A stretch of 13,789 nucleotides of DNA from Bacteroidetes bacterium UBA4416. Lineage in GTDB: Bacteria > Bacteroidota > Bacteroidia > B-17B0 > Aurantibacillaceae. This document shows positions 1 to 5,979 of the stretch, one piece after another. The stretch lies in contig DGQK01000035.1 of the NCBI GenBank assembly GCA_002390745.1, positions 1 to 13,789 of the forward strand, read 5' to 3'. The position numbers were made by a program, and so were the translations under genes. Each line of letters begins with the position of its first letter. Positions within the stretch are counted from its first letter, which is position 1. Under the pieces are notes generated by a model. That model did no database searches, was not told the origin of the DNA, and saw nothing but the letters and a program-made list of their open reading frames with translations.

Positions 1-38
1 ATTCAGATACTAATATCGTTTCTGCATGGGTGAAGTAG
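1..38 (+). CDS. GIY-YIG nuclease, C-terminal end only (upstream array copy)
   Basis: The last twelve codons of a nuclease gene matching the two complete copies downstream, from the codons for S-D-T-N-I-V to a TAG at 36-38. The rest lies before the window. It ends in W-V-K, whereas the next copies end in W-V-R and W-V. Its TAG forms the start of the tRNA-Asp-like fragment. Confidence 0.8.
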   Translation, partial: SDTNIVSAWVK

Positions 39-97
39 AATGATGCCTGTCACGTCTCGTCACCGGTGACGAGAGGGTTCGAGTCCCGTCCAGACCG
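36..97 (+). pseudogene. tRNA-Asp(GTC) 3' fragment with palindrome, copy 1
   Basis: The stretch contains a D-loop-like TAGAATG, an Asp anticodon loop CTGTCAC (anticodon GTC), a T-loop TTCGAGT and an acceptor 3' strand CCAGACC followed by discriminator G. No matching 5' acceptor (GGTCTGG) occurs upstream in the window, so it is not a complete tRNA. The 3' side of the anticodon stem, the variable loop and the 5' side of the T-stem are replaced by a perfect 20-bp palindrome at 55-74. As a result the T-stem pairs only at three G-C pairs. The Asp assignment rests on the anticodon loop and the usual Bacteroidota tRNA-Asp ending. Confidence 0.75.
55..74. repeat. 20-bp perfect palindrome inside tRNA fragment, copy 1
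   Basis: TCTCGTCAC and GTGACGAGA form 9-bp arms around a CG centre, so the full 20 bp is self-complementary. The arms repeat the GTCAC of the adjacent anticodon loop. Copies 2 and 3 keep the arms but have AC at the centre. It could be a protein-binding or cleavage site, or an RNA hairpin. Confidence 0.85.
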
Positions 98-98
98 C

Positions 99-133
99 AA
101 AGTCCTTGAAAACAGACGTTTTCAAGGACTTTT
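99..133 (+). terminator. 15-bp hairpin after tRNA fragment, copy 1 (terminator-like)
   Basis: AAAGTCCTTGAAAAC at 99-113 pairs perfectly with 118-132 around a four-base loop (AGAC), followed by TGCTTTTC. Shape and position are those of an intrinsic terminator of a tRNA-Asp gene, duplicated with the array. It ends only eight bases before the nuclease ATG at 141, so it may also affect expression of that gene. Confidence 0.7.
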
Positions 134-140
134 GCTTTTC

Positions 141-410
141 ATGCATTACGTATACATTATATATTCGGAACACTACGGGATTTATTACAAAGGTGAAACT
201 GAAAACCCTTTACGCAGATTGGATGCCCATAATCAGGGTCTGTCTGAGTACACCAAAAATAAAGGCCCCTGGATCCTGGTTTTTGTTGAGGAACATATTG
301 ACAGAGCATCGGCTTTGAAAAGAGAAAAACAGATCAAGAAGCTTAATGCAAGGTCTTTGTCAAAACTGATTAATTCAGATACTAATATCGTTTCTGCATG
401 GGTGAGGTAG
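141..410 (+). CDS. GIY-YIG nuclease family protein, array copy 1
   Basis: An 89-residue single-domain GIY-YIG nuclease of the small stand-alone type common in Bacteroidota. The GIY element is V-Y-I (residues 4-6) and the YIG element is Y-K-G (16-18). A conserved arginine (R26) and H30-N31 follow. The likely metal-binding glutamate is E62 in A-L-K-R-E-K. Members of this superfamily cut DNA with one divalent metal; the substrate here is unknown. The ATG at 141 is preferred because the open frame upstream (66-140) only translates the tRNA fragment and the hairpin stem, giving a G-F-E-S-R-P-D-R extension that is not protein-like. There is no Shine-Dalgarno sequence, which is normal in this phylum. 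The TAG stop at 408-410 opens the next tRNA fragment. The copy 2 protein differs by Q32R and lacks the last residue. Confidence 0.88.
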   Translation: MHYVYIIYSEHYGIYYKGETENPLRRLDAHNQGLSEYTKNKGPWILVFVEEHIDRASALKREKQIKKLNARSLSKLINSDTNIVSAWVR

Positions 411-469
411 AATGATGCCTGTCACGTCTCGTCACACGTGACGAGAGGGTTCGAGTCCCGTCCAGACCG
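408..469 (+). pseudogene. tRNA-Asp(GTC) 3' fragment with palindrome, copy 2
   Basis: Same organisation as the fragment at 36-97: Asp anticodon loop CTGTCAC, palindrome, T-loop TTCGAGT, acceptor strand CCAGACC and discriminator G469. The palindrome at 427-446 has an AC centre instead of CG. No 5' half is present, because the sequence upstream is nuclease coding sequence. Confidence 0.75.
427..446. repeat. Near-palindrome inside tRNA fragment, copy 2
   Basis: The 9-bp arms TCTCGTCAC and GTGACGAGA are identical to copy 1, with an AC centre. Confidence 0.85.
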
Positions 470-470
470 C

Positions 471-505
471 AAAGTCCTTGAAAACACACGTTTTCAAGGA
501 CTTTT
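471..505 (+). terminator. 15-bp hairpin after tRNA fragment, copy 2 (terminator-like)
   Basis: Stem sequence identical to copy 1; the loop changes from AGAC to ACAC. It ends eight bases before the ATG at 513. Confidence 0.7.
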
Positions 506-512
506 GCTTTTC

Positions 513-779
513 ATGCATTACGTATACATTATATATTCGGAACACTACGGGATTTATTACAAAGGTGAAACTGAAAACCCTTTACGCAGATTGGACGCCC
601 ATAATCGGGGTCTGTCTGAGTACACCAAAAATAAAGGCCCCTGGATCCTGGTTTTTGTTGAGGAACATATCGACAGAGCATCGGCTTTGAAAAGAGAAAA
701 ACAGATCAAGAAGTTAAATGCAAGGTCTTTGTCAAAACTGATTAATTCAGATACGAATATCGTTTCTGCATGGGTGTAG
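513..779 (+). CDS. GIY-YIG nuclease family protein, array copy 2
   Basis: An 88-residue duplicate of the protein at 141-410. It retains V-Y-I, Y-K-G, R26, H30-N31 and E62, so the active site looks intact. Relative to copy 1 there is one missense change (Q32R), four codons with silent changes, and an AGG-to-TAG change in the last sense codon that shortens the protein by one residue and leaves two TAG codons in a row (777-782). This excess of silent over missense changes is consistent with selection on the protein, although the numbers are very small. It starts at the ATG just after the copy 2 hairpin for the same reason as copy 1. It may be a genome-resident parasite of the tRNA locus or a domesticated nuclease; the sequence does not say which. 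Confidence 0.88.
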   Translation: MHYVYIIYSEHYGIYYKGETENPLRRLDAHNRGLSEYTKNKGPWILVFVEEHIDRASALKREKQIKKLNARSLSKLINSDTNIVSAWV

Positions 780-841
780 TAGAATGAAGCCTGTCACGTT
801 TCGTCACACGTGACGAGAGGGTTCGAGTCCCGTCCAGACCG
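780..841 (+). pseudogene. tRNA-Asp(GTC) 3' fragment with palindrome, copy 3 (array end)
   Basis: The third and last fragment, with anticodon loop CTGTCAC, palindrome at 799-818, T-loop TTCGAGT, CCAGACC and G841. One palindrome arm has a C-to-T change (TTTCGTCAC), which still gives a G-U pair in RNA. It is followed by the hairpin but not by another nuclease gene, so the array ends in a tRNA 3' end. Confidence 0.72.
799..818. repeat. Near-palindrome inside tRNA fragment, copy 3
   Basis: The arms TTTCGTCAC and GTGACGAGA surround an AC centre. The single arm change gives a G-U pair at RNA level. Confidence 0.75.
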
Positions 842-842
842 C

Positions 843-877
843 AAAGTCCTTGAAAACACACGTTTTCAAGGACTTTT
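843..877 (+). terminator. 15-bp hairpin after tRNA fragment, copy 3 (terminator-like)
   Basis: The same 15-bp perfect stem as copies 1 and 2, followed by TTTTGCTTTTC. This is the last part of the array; homology ends at about 885. Confidence 0.72.
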
Positions 878-926
878 GCTTTTCAGGAGGTTTTACTAAT
901 ATATTTGCTAAACAGGACAATTTTAT

Positions 927-1295
927 ATGGATACAACTCACAAAAATGATATCAGTATAGGAAAAGATAAATGAATTTCCTGGATTGAAATAGACCCCGG
1001 CCAGACCGCACATCCAATTGATTCTATTCTAAAGCCAACAATTCCTTTCTGGCAATTATTAGAAACAGAATGCGTTTCCGCTTGCTGCGGAATTGATGCG
1101 TTTATGTTCTGGCCTGAAAATCTGGAGGATGCCAAACAACAGCTTAAGGACCCGGACATCAAACAGAAGTTTGGTAAGCTAAGACAGGAACTGATTAATA
1201 AACCAGAAGAACTTATAAGCAGCTCCATTCTAAACAATCTGTTCGACAAAAAAGTTTTTATTGAGCTTCTCGATCACATTATTTTCTATCTGTAA
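927..1295 (+). pseudogene. DUF6331-like gene with in-frame TGA
   Basis: From ATG 927 the frame reads fifteen codons to a TGA at 972-974, then stays open in the same frame to the TAA at 1293-1295. The second part contains W-Q-L-L-E-T-E-C-V-S-A-C-C-G-I-D-A-F, which from memory is the hallmark of proteins annotated DUF6331, a family of unknown function. Between the TGA and that motif there is no ATG, GTG or TTG; the next ATG (1104) would remove the motif. Changing the TGA to TGG would give an uninterrupted protein of about 122 residues. The gene is therefore probably inactivated by a point mutation. Alternatively its 5' part was replaced: bases 996-1010 match the tRNA-Asp 3' end at 14 of 15 positions. 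A real 63-residue protein from 1104 is possible but less likely. Confidence 0.6.
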
Positions 1296-1430
1296 AGACA
1301 AGCTATTGAGTCATTCTGTTTAAATGACCGCAGGATTTGAAATTCTACATAGCGGATGTTATTCAGCACAATAGATAAGCAATAAAAACAGGGCGTTAAT
1401 CATCCGAATCAGTGAGATGCTCATTCTATC

Positions 1431-1462
1431 TTGCCTGGCGGTGATGGTCACCCTACCTTTCC
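1431..1462 (+). promoter_or_regulatory. Possible promoter of the lipoprotein gene
   Basis: TTG at 1431-1433 and TACCTTTC at 1454-1461 are separated by 20 bases, an imperfect match to the Bacteroidota -33/-7 pattern (TTTG, TAnnTTTG). It lies about 20 bases before the ATG. The stretch 1296-1430 shows nothing else recognisable. Confidence 0.3.
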
Positions 1463-1480
1463 GGCATAAAAAAACTCTCT

Positions 1481-2518
1481 ATGAAAAACAAAACAATTTT
1501 AAGTGCTTTACTATGCCTGGCACTGATGGCCTGTAACAAAAAACAGATTCCCTCACCTCAAAGTCCGGCAGAACAAACCGTGAAAAACAAACACGCTTCT
1601 GCAAGAACGGCTTTTGGAGTCAGCGTACGATCGGGGCGCCTGCACTTTACAGGTGAAGAATGGAATAAAGCCGTGAATGCCGACAGGCTTGCGGAAAACG
1701 AGCTGTTTAATTACATCCGCACACTGACAGATTTTAAATCCGTAAAAGATGTTGGCAGCGCCCCGGAAAACGGATCCGCCACTCATGATGATTTTATCGA
1801 TCACTTAGTAGATCAATATTACATGCTGGATATCGACGATTGGACCATAAAAGTAGATGCCTGCCGCGAAAAATTCGTGGCCATCAACCGGCTCGGATTT
1901 TCAGACGGCGACCTGCAAGCTGAGATTGAACGCGTAAGAGCCTGCCGCTATGTGGCTAATGAAAACGTATTTGAATTTTCGTTCAATGATGAGCTACTGG
2001 AAAAGCTGGTCATACACAGAAAGCTGCTCAACGATACTCCGATCCCGGAATACGTGCTCATCTGCGGTGAAGATGCCTGTGGCGACCGGTCGGAGGTATC
2101 ATGGGAAGATCCCGGCATCCTGATAACGCCTTTTGGAAGTACGAAGCCAATTATGGTAGATGTGCCAAGGGTTTATCTGAGATATAAAAAACATATCTTC
2201 AAAGGAAGCATGACTGTTTGGGTACAGAAACACAAATTTAATGAAGACAATATTCCGATGGGCCTGACCTGGCAGGCAGAGTTTGGAGACAGTGAATACA
2301 AGGGAATATGCAAAGATGCAACGCACCGCGATGCCGGCGATCTTGAAATTCTCGACGAACTTTCCGAGGACACAGAACAGCCAAGAAAGTATGATATTTG
2401 GGAATGTTATTACGGCAAGCGCTTAAAGGCCGCTTATGGAAGCGCTACCGTACGGGTTAGCGCCGTGGAAATCCCGAATGCCCAGATAAGAAGCTCCTGG
2501 ATTACTATCGTTTTTTAA
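1481..2518 (+). CDS. Lipoprotein of unknown function
   Basis: A 345-residue predicted lipoprotein. The N-terminus has a short basic start (M-K-N-K), a hydrophobic stretch and a lipobox L-M-A-C with the acylated cysteine at residue 18, so it should be anchored in a membrane, in this phylum often the outer membrane. After a lysine- and proline-containing linker (about 19-40) the protein is soluble and mixed in charge, with several cysteines, for instance L-I-C-G-E-D-A-C-G-D in the middle and W-E-C-Y-Y near the end. I recognise no domain. The ATG at 1481 is fixed by the signal peptide. It is followed by a strong terminator and appears to be a single-gene unit. A role at the cell envelope is all that can be inferred. 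Confidence 0.82.
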   Translation: MKNKTILSALLCLALMACNKKQIPSPQSPAEQTVKNKHASARTAFGVSVRSGRLHFTGEEWNKAVNADRLAENELFNYIRTLTDFKSVKDVGSAPENGSATHDDFIDHLVDQYYMLDIDDWTIKVDACREKFVAINRLGFSDGDLQAEIERVRACRYVANENVFEFSFNDELLEKLVIHRKLLNDTPIPEYVLICGEDACGDRSEVSWEDPGILITPFGSTKPIMVDVPRVYLRYKKHIFKGSMTVWVQKHKFNEDNIPMGLTWQAEFGDSEYKGICKDATHRDAGDLEILDELSEDTEQPRKYDIWECYYGKRLKAAYGSATVRVSAVEIPNAQIRSSWITIVF

Positions 2519-2532
2519 AGTTGTGCCCAAAC

Positions 2533-2560
2533 AAACGGCCGCCGATCAGCGGCCGTTTTT
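2533..2560 (+). terminator. Intrinsic terminator after the lipoprotein gene
   Basis: AAACGGCCGC at 2533-2542 pairs perfectly with 2549-2558 around a six-base loop (CGATCA), followed by a run of T. It lies 15 bases after the stop codon. Confidence 0.92.
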
Positions 2561-2566
2561 GCTTTA

Positions 2567-2598
2567 TTTGGCTTCTCTCTTTCCTAAAGGTATCTTAG
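2567..2598 (+). promoter_or_regulatory. Bacteroidota-type promoter for the gene at 2621
   Basis: TTTG at 2567-2570 and TATCTTAG at 2591-2598 are 20 bases apart; the -7 box has one mismatch to TAnnTTTG. Its position between a terminator and an ATG about 22 bases downstream supports it. Confidence 0.5.
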
Positions 2599-2620
2599 TA
2601 GCCTGTAGCACGATCAACTC

Positions 2621-2995
2621 ATGAGCCTCCTGGTCAGTATTATTTCAAAACAACAACATGATCCCATTGCGGAAACGCTGGAAGCGATGATTTCTCCCAT
2701 ACAGAATAACCTCTTTGGTGTGGAAAGCTGGCGCAAACGGGTTTGTGGCCACGACATCGTACGCGTGTTCGAATGTGCCATCCTCTACTCCTTAAAAGAG
2801 GGCGACGCCTATGTGTATGATGAAGATATCCCGACTCTGAAAGCGGAACTGGAACTACTTTTGGAGAATATAGCACAGCTTTCAGCCGAAACATCCATGG
2901 ACGAAGAATCCCTGGAGTTCAGAATTAAAAATGCACTGGAAGCCATCCGCGTGGTGATGCCACACCGTGATAAAGCAGGAATTGCTTTGTGGTAA
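2621..2995 (+). CDS. Hypothetical protein, 124 residues
   Basis: A small soluble protein with no signal peptide or membrane helix and no family I recognise. It is mostly predicted helical, with a leucine/glutamate-rich stretch (about residues 68-90, L-K-A-E-L-E-L-L-L-E-N-I) that could form a coiled coil or helix pair. It is acidic overall. The ATG at 2621 follows a plausible promoter. The gene stands between a terminator and the UvrA gene, with 88 bases before the latter's ATG, so the two could be cotranscribed, although no terminator or strong promoter in the gap decides it. Its codon use is similar to its neighbours, which supports it being a real gene. Confidence 0.7.
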   Translation: MSLLVSIISKQQHDPIAETLEAMISPIQNNLFGVESWRKRVCGHDIVRVFECAILYSLKEGDAYVYDEDIPTLKAELELLLENIAQLSAETSMDEESLEFRIKNALEAIRVVMPHRDKAGIALW

Positions 2996-3083
2996 GAGCA
3001 TAGGTACTGAATTGACTATTTCCTGCTCTGGCACACAATTCTCATATTGCCTGGTATCAAACTAATTGCTATTATTGACACCT

Positions 3084-5615
3084 ATGGCAAACCAACATTC
3101 CGACCACTTGAAAGGCTTCGTGCGTGTGCGCGGGGCACGCGAAAATAACCTCAAAGACGTGAGCCTCGACATCCCGCGCGATGCCTTTGTGGTATTTACC
3201 GGTGTCTCCGGCTCCGGCAAATCATCCCTGGCTTTCGGAACGTTGTATGCAGAAGCCCAGCGCCGCTATCTCGAATCCGTATCTCCTTATGCCAGGCGCT
3301 TGTTCAACCAGATGTCGGTGCCGGAAGTGGACGACATCGAAGGCCTGCCTCCGGCCGTAGCCTTGCAGCAGCAACGCGGCGCCGTGAGCACACGTTCTTC
3401 CGTGGGCAGCGTCACCACCATCTCCAATTTGCTGCGGATGCTGTATTCCAGGGCCGGTGATTATCCGGCAGGACAGGACATCATTTACGCAGAGGCCTTT
3501 TCTTCCAACACACCGGAAGGCGCCTGCCCTACCTGCCACGGCCTGGGGCGCGTGTATGAGGTCACCGAAAAATCCATGGTCCCCGACGATTCCTTAAGCA
3601 TCCGGGAAAGGGCCATTGCCGCATGGCCAACGGCCTGGCAGGGACAAAACCTGCGCGAGATATTAATGACGCTGGGCTACGATGTGGATAAACCCTGGCG
3701 CGAGCTTTCTCAAAAAGACCGGGACTGGATCCTCTTTACGGATGAGCAGCCTACAGTGCCCGTGTATTCGGGCTTGAGTGCGGCAGATATGAAAAAGGCC
3801 ATGAAGCAAAAACTGGAGCCGAGCTATATGGGAACCTATACCGGAGCCAGAAAATATGTGATGCAGACATTTTCCAACTCGCAAAGCCAGCTCATGAAGA
3901 AGCGCGTGTCGCAGTACATGCTGAGCAGCGAATGCCCCACGTGCCATGGCAAACGCCTGAGGCGGGAATCGCTCTCCGTCACCTTCGCCGGACTCGACAT
4001 TGCCGACATGTCAGCTACCACGCTGGGAAAGCTCGCGCAGCTGTTTTCCCCTTATGCCAGTGGCAAAGCGCCGGCGCTGGCAACACTCAAAAAACATCAT
4101 CCCGAAAAAGCAATTGCTGCTCAACGGATCGCCGAAGACCTGGTCGCAAGGCTCAATGTGATGCTTGACCTGGGCCTCGGTTACCTCACGCCCGAACGGA
4201 ATACACCGACGCTTTCGCCGGGAGAACTTCAGCGCCTGCGTTTAGCAACACAGGTACGCTCCAACTTATTCGGCGTGGTGTATGTGCTCGACGAGCCTTC
4301 GGCCGGCCTGCATCCTGCCGACACGCAGGCTTTGCTGAGAGCGCTGGATAAGCTCAAGGCCTCGGGTAACTCGCTCTTTGTGGTGGAGCATGAAGTGGAT
4401 GTGATACGCCATGCCGACTGGATCGTGGATGTAGGCCCTGCTGCCGGCGAAAAGGGCGGGCATATCATTTACAGCGGTCCGCTGGAAAAGCTCGACAGCG
4501 CCAAAGATTCTGTAACCCGCCGTTATATTTTCAGCCAACACATTCACAAACCAGGACCGATCCGCAAACCTTCCGGATGGCTGGAGCTCCGGGGCGTGAG
4601 CCGCAATAACCTCGACAAGCTGGATGTGTCTTTTCCTTTGGGCACCTTTACAAGCGTCACGGGAATTTCGGGATCCGGAAAAAGCAGCCTCGTAAGCCAG
4701 GCCCTGGTTCAGCTGCTGGCAGAAGCACTGGGACAAAGTACCGAACAACCAGGTCCGCAGGAGCCCGATCTGCTGGAAGAGGCCCCGATTCCCCTGGGTG
4801 GCAAAATTTCCGCAGGTATAAACCAGATAAAGCGGCTTGTTACCGTCGACCAGAAACCGATTGGCCGCACGCCACGCTCCAACCTGGCAACCTACACGGG
4901 CCTCTTCGACCAGGTGAGGAAACTGTTTGCCTCTACCAAAATGGCCAGGGCGCGCCATTACGATGCCGGCCGCTTTTCATTCAATGTAGCCAAAGGCCGC
5001 TGCCCTCACTGCGAAGGCGAAGGGTTTGTAATGGTGGAGCTGCTCTTCCTTCCAAGCGTATACACGCCCTGCCCTACCTGCAAAGGCACACGTTACAATG
5101 AAAAAACCCTGGAGGTGACCTATCATGAAAAAAATATTGCCCAAGTGCTGGACATGACGGTGGATGCGGCCTACGAATTCTTTGCCGATGCGCCAGCCCT
5201 GAGCCGGATCCTCGATGTGATCAGGCAGGTGGGACTGGGTTATCTCCGCTTAGGCCAACCAGCCACGGAATTATCGGGTGGAGAAGCCCAGCGCATCAAG
5301 CTGGCGACGGAATTACAGCGCATCCAGAACGGCAATACGGTGTATGTCCTCGATGAACCCACCACCGGCCTGCACCCTTCGGATGTGGAGAAGCTCCTGA
5401 CGCAGTTAAACGCGCTGGTGGATGCGGGCAATACGGTGATCGTGGTGGAGCACGACATGCACGTTGTTGCCAACAGCGATTGGGTGATCGATGTGGGGCC
5501 CGGCGCCGGAGACCAGGGAGGAACCATTGTGGCTGAAGGCACGCCGCATGAAGTAGCAAAACATAAAACAAGCCTCACAGCCATGTATCTAAAAAAGTAC
5601 CTGGCAGGAAAGTAA
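3084..5615 (+). CDS. uvrA: Class II UvrA (UvrA paralogue lacking the UvrB-binding domain)
   Basis: A twin ABC ATPase of the UvrA family, 843 residues from ATG 3084. The frame could start at TTG 3066, but family similarity begins after M-A-N-Q, so the ATG is preferred. First half: Walker A G-V-S-G-S-G-K-S-S (40-48), zinc-module cysteines C148/C151 and C284/C287, signature L-S-P-G-E (377-381), Walker B V-Y-V-L-D-E-P (399-405). Second half: Walker A G-I-S-G-S-G-K-S-S (527-535), zinc cysteines C640/C643 and C663/C666, signature L-S-G-G-E (730-734), Walker B (753-759). UvrA1 is about 940 residues. Here the roughly 100-residue UvrB-binding insertion after the S-V-G-S-V-T region is missing, leaving only about 25 residues (118-145) before the first zinc pair. 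That marks class II UvrA. Known members bind DNA and have been linked to damage or drug tolerance, but they cannot recruit UvrB in the usual way. The next gene begins ten bases downstream, probably in one operon. Confidence 0.93.
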   Translation: MANQHSDHLKGFVRVRGARENNLKDVSLDIPRDAFVVFTGVSGSGKSSLAFGTLYAEAQRRYLESVSPYARRLFNQMSVPEVDDIEGLPPAVALQQQRGAVSTRSSVGSVTTISNLLRMLYSRAGDYPAGQDIIYAEAFSSNTPEGACPTCHGLGRVYEVTEKSMVPDDSLSIRERAIAAWPTAWQGQNLREILMTLGYDVDKPWRELSQKDRDWILFTDEQPTVPVYSGLSAADMKKAMKQKLEPSYMGTYTGARKYVMQTFSNSQSQLMKKRVSQYMLSSECPTCHGKRLRRESLSVTFAGLDIADMSATTLGKLAQLFSPYASGKAPALATLKKHHPEKAIAAQRIAEDLVARLNVMLDLGLGYLTPERNTPTLSPGELQRLRLATQVRSNLFGVVYVLDEPSAGLHPADTQALLRALDKLKASGNSLFVVEHEVDVIRHADWIVDVGPAAGEKGGHIIYSGPLEKLDSAKDSVTRRYIFSQHIHKPGPIRKPSGWLELRGVSRNNLDKLDVSFPLGTFTSVTGISGSGKSSLVSQALVQLLAEALGQSTEQPGPQEPDLLEEAPIPLGGKISAGINQIKRLVTVDQKPIGRTPRSNLATYTGLFDQVRKLFASTKMARARHYDAGRFSFNVAKGRCPHCEGEGFVMVELLFLPSVYTPCPTCKGTRYNEKTLEVTYHEKNIAQVLDMTVDAAYEFFADAPALSRILDVIRQVGLGYLRLGQPATELSGGEAQRIKLATELQRIQNGNTVYVLDEPTTGLHPSDVEKLLTQLNALVDAGNTVIVVEHDMHVVANSDWVIDVGPGAGDQGGTIVAEGTPHEVAKHKTSLTAMYLKKYLAGK

Positions 5616-5625
5616 CAGAATATCC

Positions 5626-5979
5626 ATGAAAGACAAGGCACTCATCGCACAGATCGCCGCCTTTGCTGAAAAGGCTCAACGCAGCTTCATCGGTATGCAG
5701 GTAAGCATCGAGCAGGAGCTCTCTACGGCCGGTAATACCTATGACCGGCACGTTTCAGCCTCTGCACGCTTCGGATTCATGCTTACTGATTTTGCGATCC
5801 GCTTCAGCGGAAACAAAATGATGTTCATGGGAGAAGATGATCACTATGAGATCCATGGCGATGCGATCACCGAATTGAAAGACTTAGAAAATAACCGCTA
5901 TGAGCTGATTGAAGTCCTGAGCGAACGCATCTGCCGGAGAAGCACGATCCGCTTTACTTCCTTAACCGCCATTTCATGA
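5626..5979 (+). CDS. Hypothetical protein following class II uvrA (possibly 5' half of a frameshifted gene)
   Basis: A 117-residue soluble protein of unknown family, ten bases after the UvrA stop and so probably cotranscribed. It has a helical N-terminus, then a region that looks like beta strands (F-G-F-M-L-T-D-F-A-I-R-F, M-M-F-M-G-E-D-D-H-Y-E-I), then a helical stretch ending E-V-L-S-E-R-I at residue 102. Its last fifteen residues (C-R-R-S-T-I-R-F-T-S-L-T-A-I-S) look unlike the rest and use codons such as AGA, TTA and TCA. In the next frame the same bases read L-P-E-K-H-D-P-L-Y-F-L-N-R-H-F and run straight into the following gene. Either there are two overlapping genes (stop TGA inside ATGA at 5976-5979) or one gene of about 258 codons has lost one base near 5930. 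Confidence 0.65.
   Translation: MKDKALIAQIAAFAEKAQRSFIGMQVSIEQELSTAGNTYDRHVSASARFGFMLTDFAIRFSGNKMMFMGEDDHYEIHGDAITELKDLENNRYELIEVLSERICRRSTIRFTSLTAIS

Larger units (their letters stand above)
1..885 (+). repeat. 372-bp tandem array of tRNA-Asp fragment, hairpin and GIY-YIG nuclease
   Basis: Three aligned landmarks recur at exactly 372-bp spacing: the end of the nuclease gene (1, 373, 745), the tRNA-Asp fragment (36, 408, 780) and the nuclease ATG (141, 513). Similarity stops at about 885, just after the third hairpin, where the sequence changes from a nuclease start to unrelated DNA. The first unit is already in progress at position 1, so the array extends upstream. The complete units differ at only about ten positions. 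The likely origin is repeated insertion at, or unequal crossing-over beside, a tRNA-Asp gene upstream of the window; this is inference. Confidence 0.93.

Noticed and set aside
36..97. Complete class II tRNA (Leu or Ser) with the palindrome as a long variable arm
   Set aside because: There is no 5' acceptor or D-stem partner upstream, where the sequence is nuclease coding, and the T-stem has only three good pairs. An Asp anticodon loop is present instead.
66..140. N-terminal extension of the nuclease genes (also 438-512)
   Set aside because: It only translates the tRNA T-arm, acceptor end and hairpin; the GIY-YIG domain begins at the ATG after the hairpin. Kept as a finding about the frame, not as coding sequence.
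1..885. CRISPR array
   Set aside because: The repeat is 372 bp and contains genes; there are no short repeats with unique spacers.
885..890. AGGAGG as a ribosome binding site
   Set aside because: It is 36 bases before the nearest ATG (927), too far to act, and Bacteroidota rarely use such sites.
972..974. Selenocysteine recoding of the TGA
   Set aside because: No convincing stem-loop of the SECIS type follows and tryptophan fits the context; a mutation is simpler.
3066..3083. TTG start of the UvrA gene at 3066
   Set aside because: It adds only M-L-L-L-T-P with no family similarity; ATG 3084 directly precedes the conserved region.
4266..4958. 230-residue open frame antisense to the UvrA gene
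   Set aside because: A shadow of a GC-rich coding region with strong codon bias; its sequence has no protein family features, while the sense strand has all UvrA motifs.
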